A DNA stretch of 64,000 bases from positions 35,508,885-35,572,884 of the forward strand of contig NC_080049.1 in the NCBI RefSeq assembly GCF_026212465.1. The letters are read 5' to 3'. The position numbers and the translations under genes were made by a program. Positions 32,674 to 45,538 of this stretch are shown here, piece after piece. Position 1 is the first letter of the stretch. Each line of letters opens with the position of its first letter. The notes under the pieces were generated by a model that was not told where the DNA came from, ran no database searches, and saw nothing but the letters and a program-made list of their open reading frames with translations. Source of the stretch: Amaranthus tricolor (Eukaryota; Streptophyta; Magnoliopsida; Caryophyllales; Amaranthaceae).

Positions 32674-33826
32674 CATTTATGACGCAAACATTTTGATTCC
32701 TTTATGATGGATAGAGTTTAGCCGTCTAATTGGAGTTCCACTTTGCTAGAAAACTGATTGCGTAAACAATATTTCTTACATGTCCTATAAAATAATGCTC
32801 CTTAAACTTTAAGTTTAAATTCTTATACATATCCTAATTGGATGCATTGAATGTATTTACTCCACATAATTTTGTTCCAATTAGTCTCAAAGAGGAAAGC
32901 CAGTAAATGTGTCTAGTTCTGGGTAAATTCGACTCTTTCTCTCGTAGATTCGTCCTAGACCCGCTAGATCAGTCCTAAACCCACCAATTTACAATCAATT
33001 TAAGGTTCATTCTAAACCTATTTCTATATTTATGTGGATTCAATTTTGACTCATGTACAACCGGTAAAATCCATTTTAGAACTAATAAAAGCTTTCAAAA
33101 GGTAAAAAAGTTAAAGTATGAATACTTAAATCAAGACTCATGCATTTAGGATCCTAAACCCCATCATACATGAAGAGTCTGGGTCTAGGTCTAGATATAG
33201 GCCCTCTAAAAATTAATAGGTTCAGATTTGAATCCGATTGGATTCGACTAACCCGACTCATGACCTTCCCTAGCATAGATTTTGTTGGATTGAGCATGTA
33301 CAAATATTAGACTTCACAAAGAATGTGATTTCTAAATTACATTAATTATTTAGAAAAATTCATTTTAGAGGTAATACAAGAATAGCATAGAAGAACAAAT
33401 TAAGAGTGATGATGTGCAATCTTTTAATAAGCAATTGATCTCTTGAAAGATCATTTCTCAGTTCCAATTCATTAAACATTATTGCATATTCTTACTCTAT
33501 ATTTTTTTATGGGCCGACCTAATTAGAGATGGTCTCTCAAAGAAATCGTCTTTCACAAATATTTGTGTTTAATAATACCTACTATTCAGTTCCAGCAAGT
33601 CTTGTATGAGATCGTCTCACTGTGAGACGAGTCCATACAAGCAGCACATTAGTAAAAAACATAAAAATAAAGAAAAACAATGAAATTTGAATGTAGAGGG
33701 CAACGGTTTTTTTTAAGAATTTGGGCTGACCCAATTAAGGTCGTTTCATGGTGAGACGGTCTCAATAAAGAATTAGTGATTTAGTAGAAAGTCTTATATG
33801 AGACTATCTCACCGTGAGACAGGCTC
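32674..33826. other. Spacer with GAGACGGTCTC-type words, no gene
   Basis: No coding region. Similar segments at 33511 (GGGCCGACCTAATTA) and 33722 (GGGCTGACCCAATTA), each followed by a self-complementary word like GAGACGGTCTC, recur at about 47421 and 62955. They may be remnants of one small element family. Confidence 0.5.
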
Positions 33827-36470
33827 TGTAACACCCCGTATTTTATCGGATTAAAAAACAATGTAATAAAATAAAACAAATTAGATAAATAAGTATTATT
33901 AAATTTTATTATTTACATGGACAATTATAATTATCGGTAACGTGTTTTATCGCGTACGTTGTTATTGCGCAGTGTTTCTTTTTCAAAAAAAAATAAATAA
34001 ATAAAATAATAATAATAATAATAATAATAATTATTATTATTATTAAAAAAAATTAGGGGAAGGGAAGGGGTGGCCGGTTGGAAGGAGTAGGGGAGGAGTC
34101 TTGTATCTCCTCTCATACGTGTGCATTATGGCACATTAAGTTCATTTCTTAATTGTCTATTAATTCTATAAGCATCATTTGAATTCTTCACTTTTCTAAT
34201 CTTTCAAGTGAACATAAAAATTCAGAAAATTTCTCCCCTTTGCTCTCTTGTTTCGGCATCTCAAAGAAAAAAAAAATTTTGTTGTTCCATCCAATCTTTT
34301 GATCAAAAGGGTAAGTTTAGTTGAATTGTTAATTATAGATTTTATATACAAGATTTCTAAGTTGAATTATATTTTATGTATGATGATATCCTATGAATTT
34401 TAGGAAGATTGAGTATTTTTTTTAATATATAATTTTCTCTAATAATCCTTTAATAAACTTTAATTTGTTAAAAGGATTAAGTTATGTTTCTTTCAAAAAA
34501 AAAAAAACTTCTTGATCTATATTCTTTAACAAAGTTTAAATTTGTTATAAGAATTAAGAATTAAGTTTATATTGATATTTAAATAAATTTCTTTTATGAT
34601 CTACAATTCTCTAACTAAATTTCAATTTGTTAGAAGAAATTTAAATGGTATGGATCAAGTAATGTAGTCATCAAAGAATTTATAAATCTTTTAGCAAAAT
34701 TTGATTTGTTTGTAGGATTGTGTTTATATATATGTCTTAATTTAAAAGGGTGATTTGGTTTTATGATTCTATACAAAATTTTAATTTGTTAAGAGAATTA
34801 AGTCTTTAATTTAATTATCATAATTTATGAAATTTTAAGTTTCTTGAAAGATCTTGTGGATGTGCATGTTTCTTTTATTTGATGGCTTTTATCCTTTATT
34901 GATGCGGTTTTGTGTATTAATATATGTGTAGAAATATCAAGTGGTTGTGTGATAAAAAAATTTGTCTTATTTGTTTTATCTTAGTAGTTGTGAAATTGGT
35001 CTGGTTAGATTTATTTTGGTCATGAGATTAAAAGAGTTAATAATTTGAATGATGTATATATATAAAAAAGTTAAATAAATAATAATAGTAATAATAATAT
35101 AATAGGAGTTTCAGACAGCAGCTGCTGCCTCGGTATTGGCGCTGATCCGGAAACGTTAGTCGTGTTCCGTTGTTGTTTTATGTACCCGATGTATTAAAAA
35201 CTCGTTAAACGCTTAAAATAATTAAAAATAGTAATTGGATGTTATAAATTATGAAATTTGGTACCCGAGGTAATTAACGCGTTCCGAACACAGTGAAAAA
35301 GTCGAATTTTTCATTTGAATTTTCTAAACTGTCTGAATTAACCATTTAAGTTTCTGGTTAAATTCGAATTTTTGGAACTAGTAAGATTTGGGTGAAACTA
35401 TTTAAAATTATTAAGTCCTAGTAGTGTCTTAATAGTATGGAGTGGATTAGATGTGTAAACACGTTCTAATACGTGATTTTTGTGTGTGTATGGTGTCTAG
35501 GACCTCAATTCATAAGAGGGTGAAATTCCTATCCTGATTGAACTTCGTTTTGTTTGCAGCGCTTCAAGGTACACGCTTAGACCATACTGTTTATGTGGTT
35601 GTGCAAGTAGTGTTGTTTCATTTCTAATCGAGGCATTGTAAATCACATAAGGATTAGACTTTTCAAATAATTTGAAAGAAGTTACTTGGAAGTTGAGGAT
35701 TTATGTGTTTGTTACCCAAAGGGGTTAACGTTTTGGTTTGGATTATTACAATTATTGTTCCCATGGCAGTTTTGGATCATTACGGTCACCATGGGAGTAT
35801 GCATACTTTACCTCTGACGACCCGCACAGGACGGGCAACGTCTTAGGTCGGTGGTTGTCTTGGGATTAGCTCTCCAAAGTGTATTCCTCCAAAAAGGATT
35901 TTGAATTATACTTGAACGACCCGAACAGGATGGGCTACGTTACAAGTTGGAATTATCTAATAATGAATGTATTAGAGCCTATGCATGCTAGGATAAACAC
36001 ATTGCTTGTATTCAACCTGTTTGACATTTGTATGAAGTCTCTGACGTGTATTGGATTGTTCTTTGGAACCTACTACGTGTTGTCACACGACGACCAGTAG
36101 GTTGATTGTAGGTGGGGACTGGAGTGAGGGCTCGACTTAGAACCCGTAATCATCAAGACTATTTTTCCTTTTTGTAATAAGATTATGAGTAGATATAACT
36201 CCGAATTATGTAACAAGAGATTGTGTTGGTTTTTTTTCGCTTTCGTCTATTTTCTTTAGTTTATCTAGAGGCCATTAGGCTCTCGAGTTGTACGTAAGAA
36301 CTTCCGCTGACTTGTTTCTTTCGCTTTGGCACTGTTTTCTGTTTTAATTATATTTCTTTATCGACGGAACGTTGACAATCCTAAAGGAGACTTTTCTCTA
36401 GAGTCCGAAGAGTGAACTGGAATTCGTATTTTCATATGAATTTCCAAATCACTTAAATCGGGCCGTTACA
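33827..36470 (+). mobile_element. Probable large solo LTR (Gypsy type)
   Basis: The segment starts TGTAACACCCCG and ends GGGCCGTTACA, the TG...CA form and wording of long plant Gypsy LTRs. No internal region, primer-binding site or protein-coding frame accompanies it, so it looks solo. The flanks GGCTC and GACTT agree at only three of five positions, leaving the target duplication unproven. A TAA/TTA microsatellite sits at 33990-34044. Confidence 0.55.
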
Positions 36471-36995
36471 GACTTATACAAACAGCCCAAAGTTAAACTT
36501 ACATGGCAGTTAACTAAAGAATTTGTCATTTTCAAATGTGCTACTATTGTGCATATATAATTTGTTTGCATTATTCAATAGAAAATAAAACTCATTTTAA
36601 AGATGTCATTATCATATCTATAATATGGAGTATTATTTATGACTATATTATATGTTACAATTTAATATCAATTGTATTTTCAATTTAATATGTAATATAG
36701 AATTGACATTTGACACCTTAATGAATGAAATTATTAACTTCAATAATCAAGGAAATCAATCTTAAAAGCAACAAAGAAAAAGGGAATTTAAATCAAGAAA
36801 AAAGAAATGCTAGTATGCTATTCTCGTGTCAAACCATTGAACATAAGTATGATTCATGATAATCAAACTTAATACAATACAATATTTTCATAAATTTGCA
36901 TAATAATACAATTAAATGTTATAGTCCATATAATTATACGTGGAAGTTGTTTGATGAACACATTTTATTAATCCCCATTATTCCACTGCCTTCAA
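36471..36995. other. Intergenic spacer, no gene seen
   Basis: AT-rich DNA, probably including the 3' untranslated region of the minus-strand gene that follows. Confidence 0.5.
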
Positions 36996-37250
36996 TCACG
37001 CAAATTTCCTGGACAACCATTTGCTTAACTGAAACTTACGGTGTTTCTTCTTAATAAAATCCTCTGCTTCAGCGTCCACGTCGCCGTCTTCCATAACTTG
37101 TCCACCACCGTAAGTGATCTGCTGCTGCGGCGGATTTTCTGGGTTATTTATTTTCTTTGAAGGCGAAAATAAATGAGAAAAATAGATGCTGTATTCATTT
37201 ATCAAACTCTCTGTTCGGACTATCTTCCTTGAATTTTTTTTTGAAGACAT
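36996..37250 (-). CDS. Small DUF761-type protein
   Basis: A single-exon frame of 84 residues, a paralogue of 18740-18985. The N-terminus reads KIVRTESLINE...IYFSHLFSPSK. The middle is variable and proline/glutamine-rich. The C-terminus GDVDAEAEDFIKKKHRKFQL matches the conserved C-terminal motif of the plant DUF761 family. No transit or signal peptide is evident. A TATA-like run lies about 85 bp upstream (37332-37345, minus strand). Function is not known. The spacing of conserved blocks in two independent copies, with a diverged middle, points to selection on the ends. Confidence 0.75.
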   Translation of the reverse strand: MSSKKNSRKIVRTESLINEYSIYFSHLFSPSKKINNPENPPQQQITYGGGQVMEDGDVDAEAEDFIKKKHRKFQLSKWLSRKFA

Positions 37251-38220
37251 TATATATTTTGTTTTCTCTTTTTTTTTTTCTCTAATGTGTGTTTGCGCTT
37301 TGTTTCCTTTGCACTACATTTTCATATTCATATATATATATATACACGCTTGTTCGCTGAACTTTGGGTAATTTTCTAATATATGAAGTATAATTTAATT
37401 TATCCACGTTTTTTATTTCTTTCCTTATTTTTTATTGATGAGACTATCCACGTTTTTCATAATTTCATTTGTTAACAACACTACATTGTTTATTATTTTG
37501 ATATTAACTAGCTTTTGGGCTATATTTAATTCACGTCTCAATTCCAGCTCGGATTGTAAAAATTAATCCAGCCACTCTACAAATTTTTTATATAAACTCA
37601 ATCTAAAGTATAGAATAAATTGAATATTATTTCTTTTATAGCCTCAAATAAATCCTAAAAAAGTGCATGCTAGTTTCAGTTCTTTTATGATAAGCCAATT
37701 GGATATAATCCACGTTGACACCTGTGAAAGAATCATAACTGCACATATATGCTTATTGATGACTATAGAACCAAGCCGCTTTTTTATAAATAAATGGAAC
37801 AACAAAGGTATAATCATCTCATCGTTATATAAAAAAATTCATTTCTTTTGTTTTAGTGCGTAGGAGGCTGTAGGAAAAATACCTAATTAGCCTAATAGAA
37901 GTAGCATTTTGCCCGGTTTGCATATACTCCTTGTCGTGTACTGAACTACTGATTACTTACAGATTTTTGATATCCTATTTATTTTTATAATATCTTTTTA
38001 AATAGAATCTTTATTATATCAAAAGATAAAATTTTTCCACTTTAAAAAATATAATTCAAGACAACATGTATTGTAACATTATATAACAAAATTACAAATA
38101 AATTACTTAATAAGTATCTCAAAGAACCGAACATAAACAACACCATTTAATATTTAAAGCCTTTTATTTTTATAATACATATATATACATATACATATAC
38201 ATATATACATATATATACAT

Positions 38221-38228
<8 letters not shown>
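37251..38228. other. Intergenic spacer, no gene seen
   Basis: Upstream region of the minus-strand gene, then AT-rich DNA with no recognisable gene. Confidence 0.5.

Positions 38229-38302
<74 letters not shown>
38229..38302. repeat. (TA)n microsatellite
   Basis: About 37 uninterrupted TA units, preceded by mixed ACATAT repeats from 38178. Confidence 0.95.
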
Positions 38303-38304
<2 letters not shown>

Positions 38305-38389
38305 GAACACATGTATACAATTTATAGTTGCCTAATATTCACTAAATTAGTTATAACAATTATCTTAAAAAGTATTATAAAATAATGGA

Positions 38390-38752
38390 AAATTCCACAT
38401 TGAAGCATTCAGTTTTTACTCTCAAATAATTAATTCACAATTTTAACATTTAATTCATCGATTAATTTATCAACGCCCTTAAATATTGTAACAATTAAGT
38501 AGATATATACTCGTGCTTGGAATGCACCTTTTGAGCTTATAAAATGCACCTTTTGAGCTTATAAAATGCGTCTTTTGAATTATTTATTAGTATTTGTAAT
38601 GCACCTTTTGAAATTTATAATGTCAATAATTTGAATGAAAGTAAAATTGTTACAAAATTTAAGGGCGTTGATAAATTAATCGGTGAATTAAGCATTAAAA
38701 TGGCGAATTAAAAATTTAAGAGCAAAAATTGGATGCTAACATGTGGAAAAAT
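38390..38752. mobile_element. Inverted-repeat element (MITE) with arms over 100 bp
   Basis: The left arm 38390-38500 and the inverted right arm 38645-38752 match closely, for example ATTAATTTATCAACGCCCTT at 38461 and its complement near 38662. The centre has three repeats of GCACCTTTTGAG-like words. Target duplication not determined; a partial extra copy of the right end follows near 38830. Confidence 0.6.
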
Positions 38753-39214
38753 CTTACAAAACAATGAATTAAACAGAAATTAATAAGAATTTAACGAAAA
38801 ATGCTACGGCAGTTAGATAGTGCGTAAACGGGATGCTACTATGTGGAAAAATCTTACAAAAGTGCTATCACTAACATTTTATGAAAACTAAATACTACCA
38901 TGTGTAATTTTGCCTAAAATAATATAATATGGATAGGATCAGGTAGATATAAAGCGGAGCAGTGGATATGAGGCCATTGAACATGACGCGAGTAGTACCT
39001 CATACGGCATACACCTACATACTATTATGACGGATATAATTTTTCATACTTATATTTATCTACAAGTCGGTAAATTTAGCCCTATTATCTCAACCAACGG
39101 ATGTGCTCTAACTAAAAAAATAAAAATAAATAAAAATAAAAAATATGTGGTCCCAACCCCCAACTACCAATTCCCAAGTCCAATAGACTTGCAATGAGAG
39201 GCAGTTTTAGGAGA
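38753..39214. other. Spacer, no gene seen
   Basis: Contains the repeated tail ATGTGGAAAAATCTTACAAA (38741 and 38841) from the preceding element and otherwise unremarkable DNA. Confidence 0.45.
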
Positions 39215-39292
39215 AAACAATCCTTAAACATTGTCGCCCTTTTTATTTTATCGCCACCTCTATTTTATTGAATTAACGATATTGCCCCTGAA

Positions 39293-39351
<59 letters not shown>

Positions 39352-39368
39352 TTTAAAAAAATAATAAC

Positions 39369-39399
<31 letters not shown>

Positions 39400-39568
39400 T
39401 TTATAAAAAAAAGCTACTCACCCCTTTAAATTTTTTAAAATTTTTTTTTAATTATTATTATTATTATTATTCTTATTATTATTATTATTTTTTTAAATTT
39501 TTTATTTTTTTTATTTTTTTTATTAAATATTATTTTTATTTTATTATCATTATTTATTATTATTATTA

Positions 39569-39604
<36 letters not shown>

Positions 39605-39624
39605 GTTATTATTATTATTATTGA

Positions 39625-39697
<73 letters not shown>

Positions 39698-39757
39698 GTT
39701 ATTATTATTATTTTTAAAAAAAATTTAAAATATTATTTTTTTTATTATTATTGTTGT

Positions 39758-39803
<46 letters not shown>

Positions 39804-40220
39804 GTATTTAAAATAAATAAATAAATACTTAAATAAATTTAAAGGGATGAGTCCGCGCGACTGAGCTGCGGCTCAGTTGCACAAAACCCGCGACTCAGCC
39901 GCGGCTCAATCGCATGTTTTGTGCGACTGAGCCGCGGTCGATTCGCGGATTTTGTGCGATTAAGCCGCGTGACTCACTCCTTTAATTTTTTTTATAATTT
40001 TTTAAAATATTATTTTTATTATTATTATTATTGTTATTTTTATTTTTATTATTATTGTTATTATTTTTTAAAAAAATATTATTTTTATTTTTATTATCAT
40101 TATTATTATTTTTATTATTATTATTTTATTATTATTATTATTGTTGTTGTTATTTTAAATTTAGGGGTATTTTCGTCATTTCATTAATATAGGGGTGGCG
40201 ATGTTTAGCAATACCCTTAC
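39215..40220. mobile_element. TIR element with trinucleotide arms and a GC-rich core
   Basis: Outer inverted ends of about 50-60 bp: CGCCACCTCTATTTTATTG near 39252 and, inverted, CGCCACCCCTATATTAATG near 40200, both followed inward by a stretch like GACGAAAATACCCCT. Between them are long AAT and ATT runs (39298-39802 and 40010-40150) around a GC-rich core at 39846-39980. The design resembles a Mutator-like MITE, but no target duplication was fixed. Confidence 0.5.
39846..39980. repeat. GC-rich palindromic core
   Basis: The words GCGGCTCAGTTGCACAAAA (about 39868) and, inverted, TTTTGTGCGACTGAGCCGC (about 39917) can form a stem around a loop that itself contains AGCCGCGGCT. A third diverged copy follows. 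It stands out sharply from the flanking AT-only repeats. Confidence 0.75.
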
Positions 40221-41207
40221 GAGAATGCATCGTAAGCGTTTGTTATGCAACGTCCCGCGTCCTTGAGATGTCGTCATCTTTTCATTCTCGCATTACACAC
40301 CCATATGAACTTCCCAGTTCCCTCCCAAACCTATTTTTAATACTTTAATTTAACAATAATTTCTAATCAATAATCGTTATTTGTAAATTATCATAAAAAG
40401 ATAAAAAAAATAATAAAATAAATAAAATAAAAATAGGTAAATTAAAATTATAAAACTCTTGCCCTATCAAATCATACCATATAAAGATAATTTGTTAACT
40501 TTACAAATCACCGTTATTTACTAAAACCTCATCCTTTAATTAATCAACCTTCACTTTTAGTAAATGCCCAAGTCTTATTTTAATCCGGTCAATCCATTAA
40601 AAAACTTTCCTTCTCCATCTCATTTACTTCTAATTATAATAAATTTTAAAATACAAGGAGTATTAAATGTAAGTATGTACTTTGCAATTTTTGAGATAAT
40701 GTTATGCGGAAATTAATATAATATTTATTTTTAAAAGTATTTTAAGAAAAAATTATCATATTTATCCTTAACAAACATATTTTATTCATACTATTAATTT
40801 TAATTTACTATGTTAGTTAATTACGTACAAGTCGTATGCATTTGAAGTACCTTTAACAAACAAGTTTTATAACAACTCCTAATTTTGAAATACTCTTACT
40901 CTACTTATTCTACCAAATGTACCTTATTTTAATTTTTTTGTCTATTCTATTAAATTTATCTTATTTTTAATCATAAATTACGTTTATTATTCAAAATTTG
41001 TTCATATATTTAATTAGCATTTTTATTTTATTCACCCATTCTTTTTTTAACTTTCTCGTAAAAATAACAAAGGGTACGTTATAACAAACCTTATGTAGAG
41101 AGTAACTGTAAACTAGTGAAAAAACTTGGTGCGAAGAAAAGAGTAGAATTGAATTTGAACGACTATGGACATCTCAGGATCCTTCTGGAGTTCCTTCTCT
41201 CAATCCT
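40221..41207. other. Spacer upstream of the AGO-like locus
   Basis: No gene seen; the AGO promoter is expected at its right end. Confidence 0.5.
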
Positions 41208-41216
41208 TATAAATTA
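41208..41216 (+). promoter_or_regulatory. TATA box of the AGO-like gene
   Basis: TATAAATTA lies about 89 bp before the ATG at 41297, a normal plant distance. Confidence 0.5.
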
Positions 41217-41296
41217 AACCAGCCGTTACAATTTTCATTCATACAAACACACAAACAAACATTTTATTTTTTATATCAATTTTTTTGGGTTTTCTC

Positions 41297-44200
41297 ATGG
41301 ACGGCAAAGGTAGAGGAGGTCGTGGCGGAGGTGATGGTAGAGGAAGAGGACGCGGCGAAAGAGGTGGTGGTGGTGATGGCGGCGGAAGAGGAAGAAACCA
41401 ACTGTACCATACTTCTAATCAGCAACCTCGGCCTTACCAGCCACTGCCGCAAGAACAACACCAACCATTACATGAACACATTCCACAGCAATCAGTCGCC
41501 GTTTCAGCAAGTGAGTCATCCTCCAATAGGAATGAGTCCTGATCGTGGTGAAGGGTCTTCCCCTGGTCAACAACACTCGAACACTGTTAGTTATGCTGCC
41601 AAATTAAGACAATCTTCTCAATCAAATGTTGATTCTGGTATATTTTACATTTTTAGATTTCTTTATTTTGTTATTTTGAAGCTAAATTATTGTTAATTAT
41701 CTTCCCATGTTCTTTTGTGGTTGCTTTCATGCGCTAGTTAATTAACTGTTTATTCACCTTATTGTTTTGCTTAATTTTGTGTGCAATAGTATATTTGTAT
41801 TATTTGATCAAGTATTAGATCAGAAATTGGTGTGGAAGTATTAGTAGTTTTTTTTGGTGTGGAAGTATTAGTAGTTTTTTTCAACCTACAGAGTAAGCTT
41901 AGGGAAACCATGACCTTATCGTAAGTAGTACTTCTATTTGTTCGTATTGAAACAAAGTTCAATTCTCGGTTGTGTTAGTAGTTTTTTTTTAATTGGTTTT
42001 GGATAATATTATTAGTCTACTTTTATGATTAATCTTACGCCTAATTCGTTATTAATAACAAATGGTGGTAATGATATTAGGCTTGTTTGGTATAGCTTAT
42101 AGCTGGTAGGTGACTGGAGTTGATCAGTTGATTTTATCAATTGGTTTAACCAACTAATTTTAAATGTGATACTAAGATCAACATGTTAAAAAATAATTGA
42201 TTCATCACAAGTTGTTTCAATTAACTAATTTACAAGCACTAGCATCAAATGGTTAGACTATGCAACCATCTATTTGTGCCAAAATAAGCTAAAATATATT
42301 TCCTAATAAGCTCCTATACTAAACACTCCAATGACTTCTAGTGTATATCTTCATGATCATTAATTCCTATGACGACGAAGCTTTGATCATAAAATATTAT
42401 TTTGTTCATAATTTTCCACCTCCAAATGATAAGCATTGAAATGAAATTTGTGAAGAATATGATATTATTAAATTAGATTAAGTATGACTATTAAACTTGC
42501 CAATATATTTTCATACCAAAATTATACCATATCCATTCCCACTATTAATACCGGCAACCAAACATGTTGTTATTATAATTAGAAGTATTGGGTTTGCGCT
42601 CCAATGTAGATCAACTCTCCTGCTCTTTTTTAAGAAGAATGATAAACCCCTACTTCAACATGGTTAATGAGTTATTGGAAAATATGACAAGGTGCAAGGA
42701 AACTTGCAATATTCAAACTTTATTGTTTGTCTTGAAAATTGTTGCTTATGATTTATGAATTGCAATTGCTTGTTATAATAATGTGGTCTGTTATTATCAG
42801 AAATTACTAATCAGTTATCAATCTATCATGATATTCCAGGACTAGTTCCTAAAATAGAGTCCATGAAATTAACCGAAGGAACTTCGCAATCTTCTAGTAG
42901 TGCTGAAGCGTATAAGCCTATCAGACGACCTGACATGGGTGGTAATCAATGTCCTAGTCAATCATTTTTCAGTGGAGTTTAACCCTCAAAGAAAAATATG
43001 ACACTTTGACATTAATGTTAAACCTGAAGAGGGTCGTTCTGAGAAGATATCTAAGGCTAAATTGAATTTGGCTGTGGAACGACTCTTTTCTAAGTACACA
43101 GAGTTCCCATTGAAAATGACTGCTTTTGATGGTGGGAAATTTTTTTTTAGTGTTGTTCCATTGCCTACCGGAGAATTTACTGTGAAGCTTTCTGATGATG
43201 ATGAGAGATGCCCTTCTTACACATTTACTGTTACTGAAGCCAAGGAGCTGGAGCTTCATAAATTGAAGGATTATTTGTCTGGAGAGCTTCTACAGCTCAA
43301 CAGAGAAGTATTGCAAGGGATGGATGTAGTAATGAAGGAGGATCCCAGGAGGCATATGCTTAGTATTGGCAAAAGCTTTCACCCAAGGGACTCGAGGGGT
43401 ACAGATCTTCTCCATGGACTTGAATTGTCAGAAGGCTTTCAGCATAGTCTGAAGCCAACTTCTCAAGGCTTAGTATTGTGCTTGGATTGTTCATATCTGG
43501 CTGTTTGGAAAAAAATTTCTGTGCTCGATTATTTAAACGAGGATGTTGGACTCAAACTCGAAAAGCTACATATCATGAGTAGCTTTCAGGAAAAAAAGAA
43601 GGATATTGAGTCTTCTTTGCGAGGACTTAAAGTTACGGTAACCCACCATAGCACAATGCAGCAATATCTTGTGTCTGGGCTAACTGAAAAGGCAGCCAAT
43701 GAAATCACGTTTGATGTTGCTGATACTGATGGCCATCTGCCTCCAACTTCAACACGTCTTGTTGATTATTTTCGAAAGACGTATCCAAGTGTAGTTTTAG
43801 AACATGAAGGCATACCCTGCTTAAGTTTAGGGAAAGGCAAGAGGGCAAATTATGTTCCTATCGAGCTTTGTGTCTTGGTTGAAGGGCAGAGATGTCCTAG
43901 AGAGAATCTGAAATATAAGTCACCTTGTAAATTCAAGGATTTATCAGTTGTACGAGCTCAGACTAGGAGAAGTACTATTTGTGGCCTTGTACGTCGAAAT
44001 CATGGACCTTGCGGGTATGTTCTTGCTAGCTTTATGATATTGCTATTATATATTCTAATTTATAATCAATATAAGCTTATTGAGCACCTCTGACATGATT
44101 CCTCCTGATTTATAGGGGAGAAATCAGCAGAAATTTTGGAATAAATGTCTCAAAGGACATGATACGTGTCAAGGGTCGTGTGTTAGAGCCACCTATGCTG

Positions 44201-45538
44201 AAGTTAAAATCTCGATGCCAAGATTTTGCTTTTAGTGTTTATGATACCAAATGCCAGTGGAATTTTGTGAGAAAGTCAGTAGTTGAAGGCGTGTCTCTAA
44301 AGCATTGGGCTGTTTTGGACTTCAGTGGTAATGGAAGTGATCGTTTAGATAATTTCATTACGAAGCTTGTCGCTCGTTGTAAGAATTTAGGGATGGAAAT
44401 GGCACCTCCTATGCTAAGTCAGACGGCTCGGATGCGTGATTTAAGCAGTGTTGCATCACTCACTCCTGTGTTAAATAGAGTTCATAAAGAAGCACTTCAA
44501 AAATGTGAAGGCAATAAGTTGCAGCTTCTACTATGTGTTATGTCTAAGAAGGATGCTGGCTATAAGTACACCGAGTGGGTTTCAGAGATGAAGGTTGGTG
44601 TTTTAACCCAGTGTTGCCTCACAAAAATCTGAAAAGGCCGTCAATGACCAATATCTGGCTCAGCTTGGCATGAAAATTAATGCCAAGCTTGGAGATAGCA
44701 ACACCGAGCTTTTTAATCCACTTCCTGCATTTAATGCAGGAGACCATCCAATGGTTATTGGTGCTGATGTTAATCAACCTGGCCCCATGGATTATGAAAG
44801 TCCATCAATTTCTGCTGTTGTTGCTTCAATGAATTGGCCGGCTGCCAACAAATATAATTCTCGAATTAATATCCAGGATTCACCTGTGGAGGAGATTATG
44901 AACTTTGGTAGAATTTGTCTTGAGCTTGTAGAGTCTTATGAAAAAATTAATAGAGTCAAGCCTGGAAAACTCATTATATTCCGTGATGGTGTGAGTGAAT
45001 CTCAGCATGATATGGTTCTCAATAGGGAGTTTCGAGATCTGAAGAATGTTTTTGGAGAAGTTAAATATACTCCCACGATAACACTTGTCATTGCTAGGAA
45101 ACGTCACCAAACACGAATATTTCCTGAAACTGAAAGTGATGATCGTAAAACTCATAATATACTCCCTGGCACAGTTGTGGACACCCAAATTGTTCATCCG
45201 ATGGAGTTTGATTTCTACCTTTGCAGCCATTATGGGGCAATGGGAACCAGCAAACCAACTCATTACTTTGTCCCGTGGGATGAGCACCGCCTATCTTCTG
45301 ATGTGCTGCAGAAATTCATTTACCACTTGTGTTTTACGTTTGCTAGGTGCAGCAAAGCAGTTTCTTTAGTCCCACCAGTTTACTATGCTGATCATCTAGC
45401 CTACAGAGGGCGAATGTACTATGAGGTTGGGTTTGAGACTGAATCAAAATCTCCATCTTCATCGGTTAATGCAAGCTGGACTGATCTGAATGCTGCCCTA
45501 TCTAGTAACGTGCATGATGGTTTATATTTTATTTGACA
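41297..45538 (+). pseudogene. Argonaute, AGO2/AGO3-like, with several frame breaks
   Basis: Three exons: 41297-41637 (Gly/Arg-rich RGG-type N-terminus), 42840-44014 (N domain, linker, PAZ) and 44116-45538 (MID and PIWI). The AGO2/AGO3 assignment rests on the RGG start, three-exon layout and the C-terminus ending in FI. PIWI keeps two catalytic aspartates (GADVN, codon 44766-44768; FRDGVSE, codon 44985-44987). Argonautes bind small RNAs and cleave targets; AGO2-type proteins act in antiviral silencing. Lesions: the frame changes in exon 1 before about 41490, changes again near 42945, meets TGA at 42999-43001, and changes near 44615-44630 in an A run. At least four lesions make a functional product unlikely. 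Confidence 0.82.
42078..42329. mobile_element. Probable hAT-type MITE in AGO intron 1
   Basis: The left end TAGGCTTGTTTGGTATAGC resembles the inverted right end GGAGTGTTTAGTATAGGAGC. The flanks AATGATAT (42070-42077) and AATGACTT (42330-42337) agree at six of eight positions. The terminal match is moderate. Confidence 0.42.

Noticed and set aside
35879..36100. 73-codon ORF inside the probable solo LTR
   Set aside because: No recognisable motif and it lies within LTR sequence; likely a chance ORF.
39921..40187. Plus-strand ORF rich in tyrosine and phenylalanine
   Set aside because: It is a translation of ATT microsatellites.
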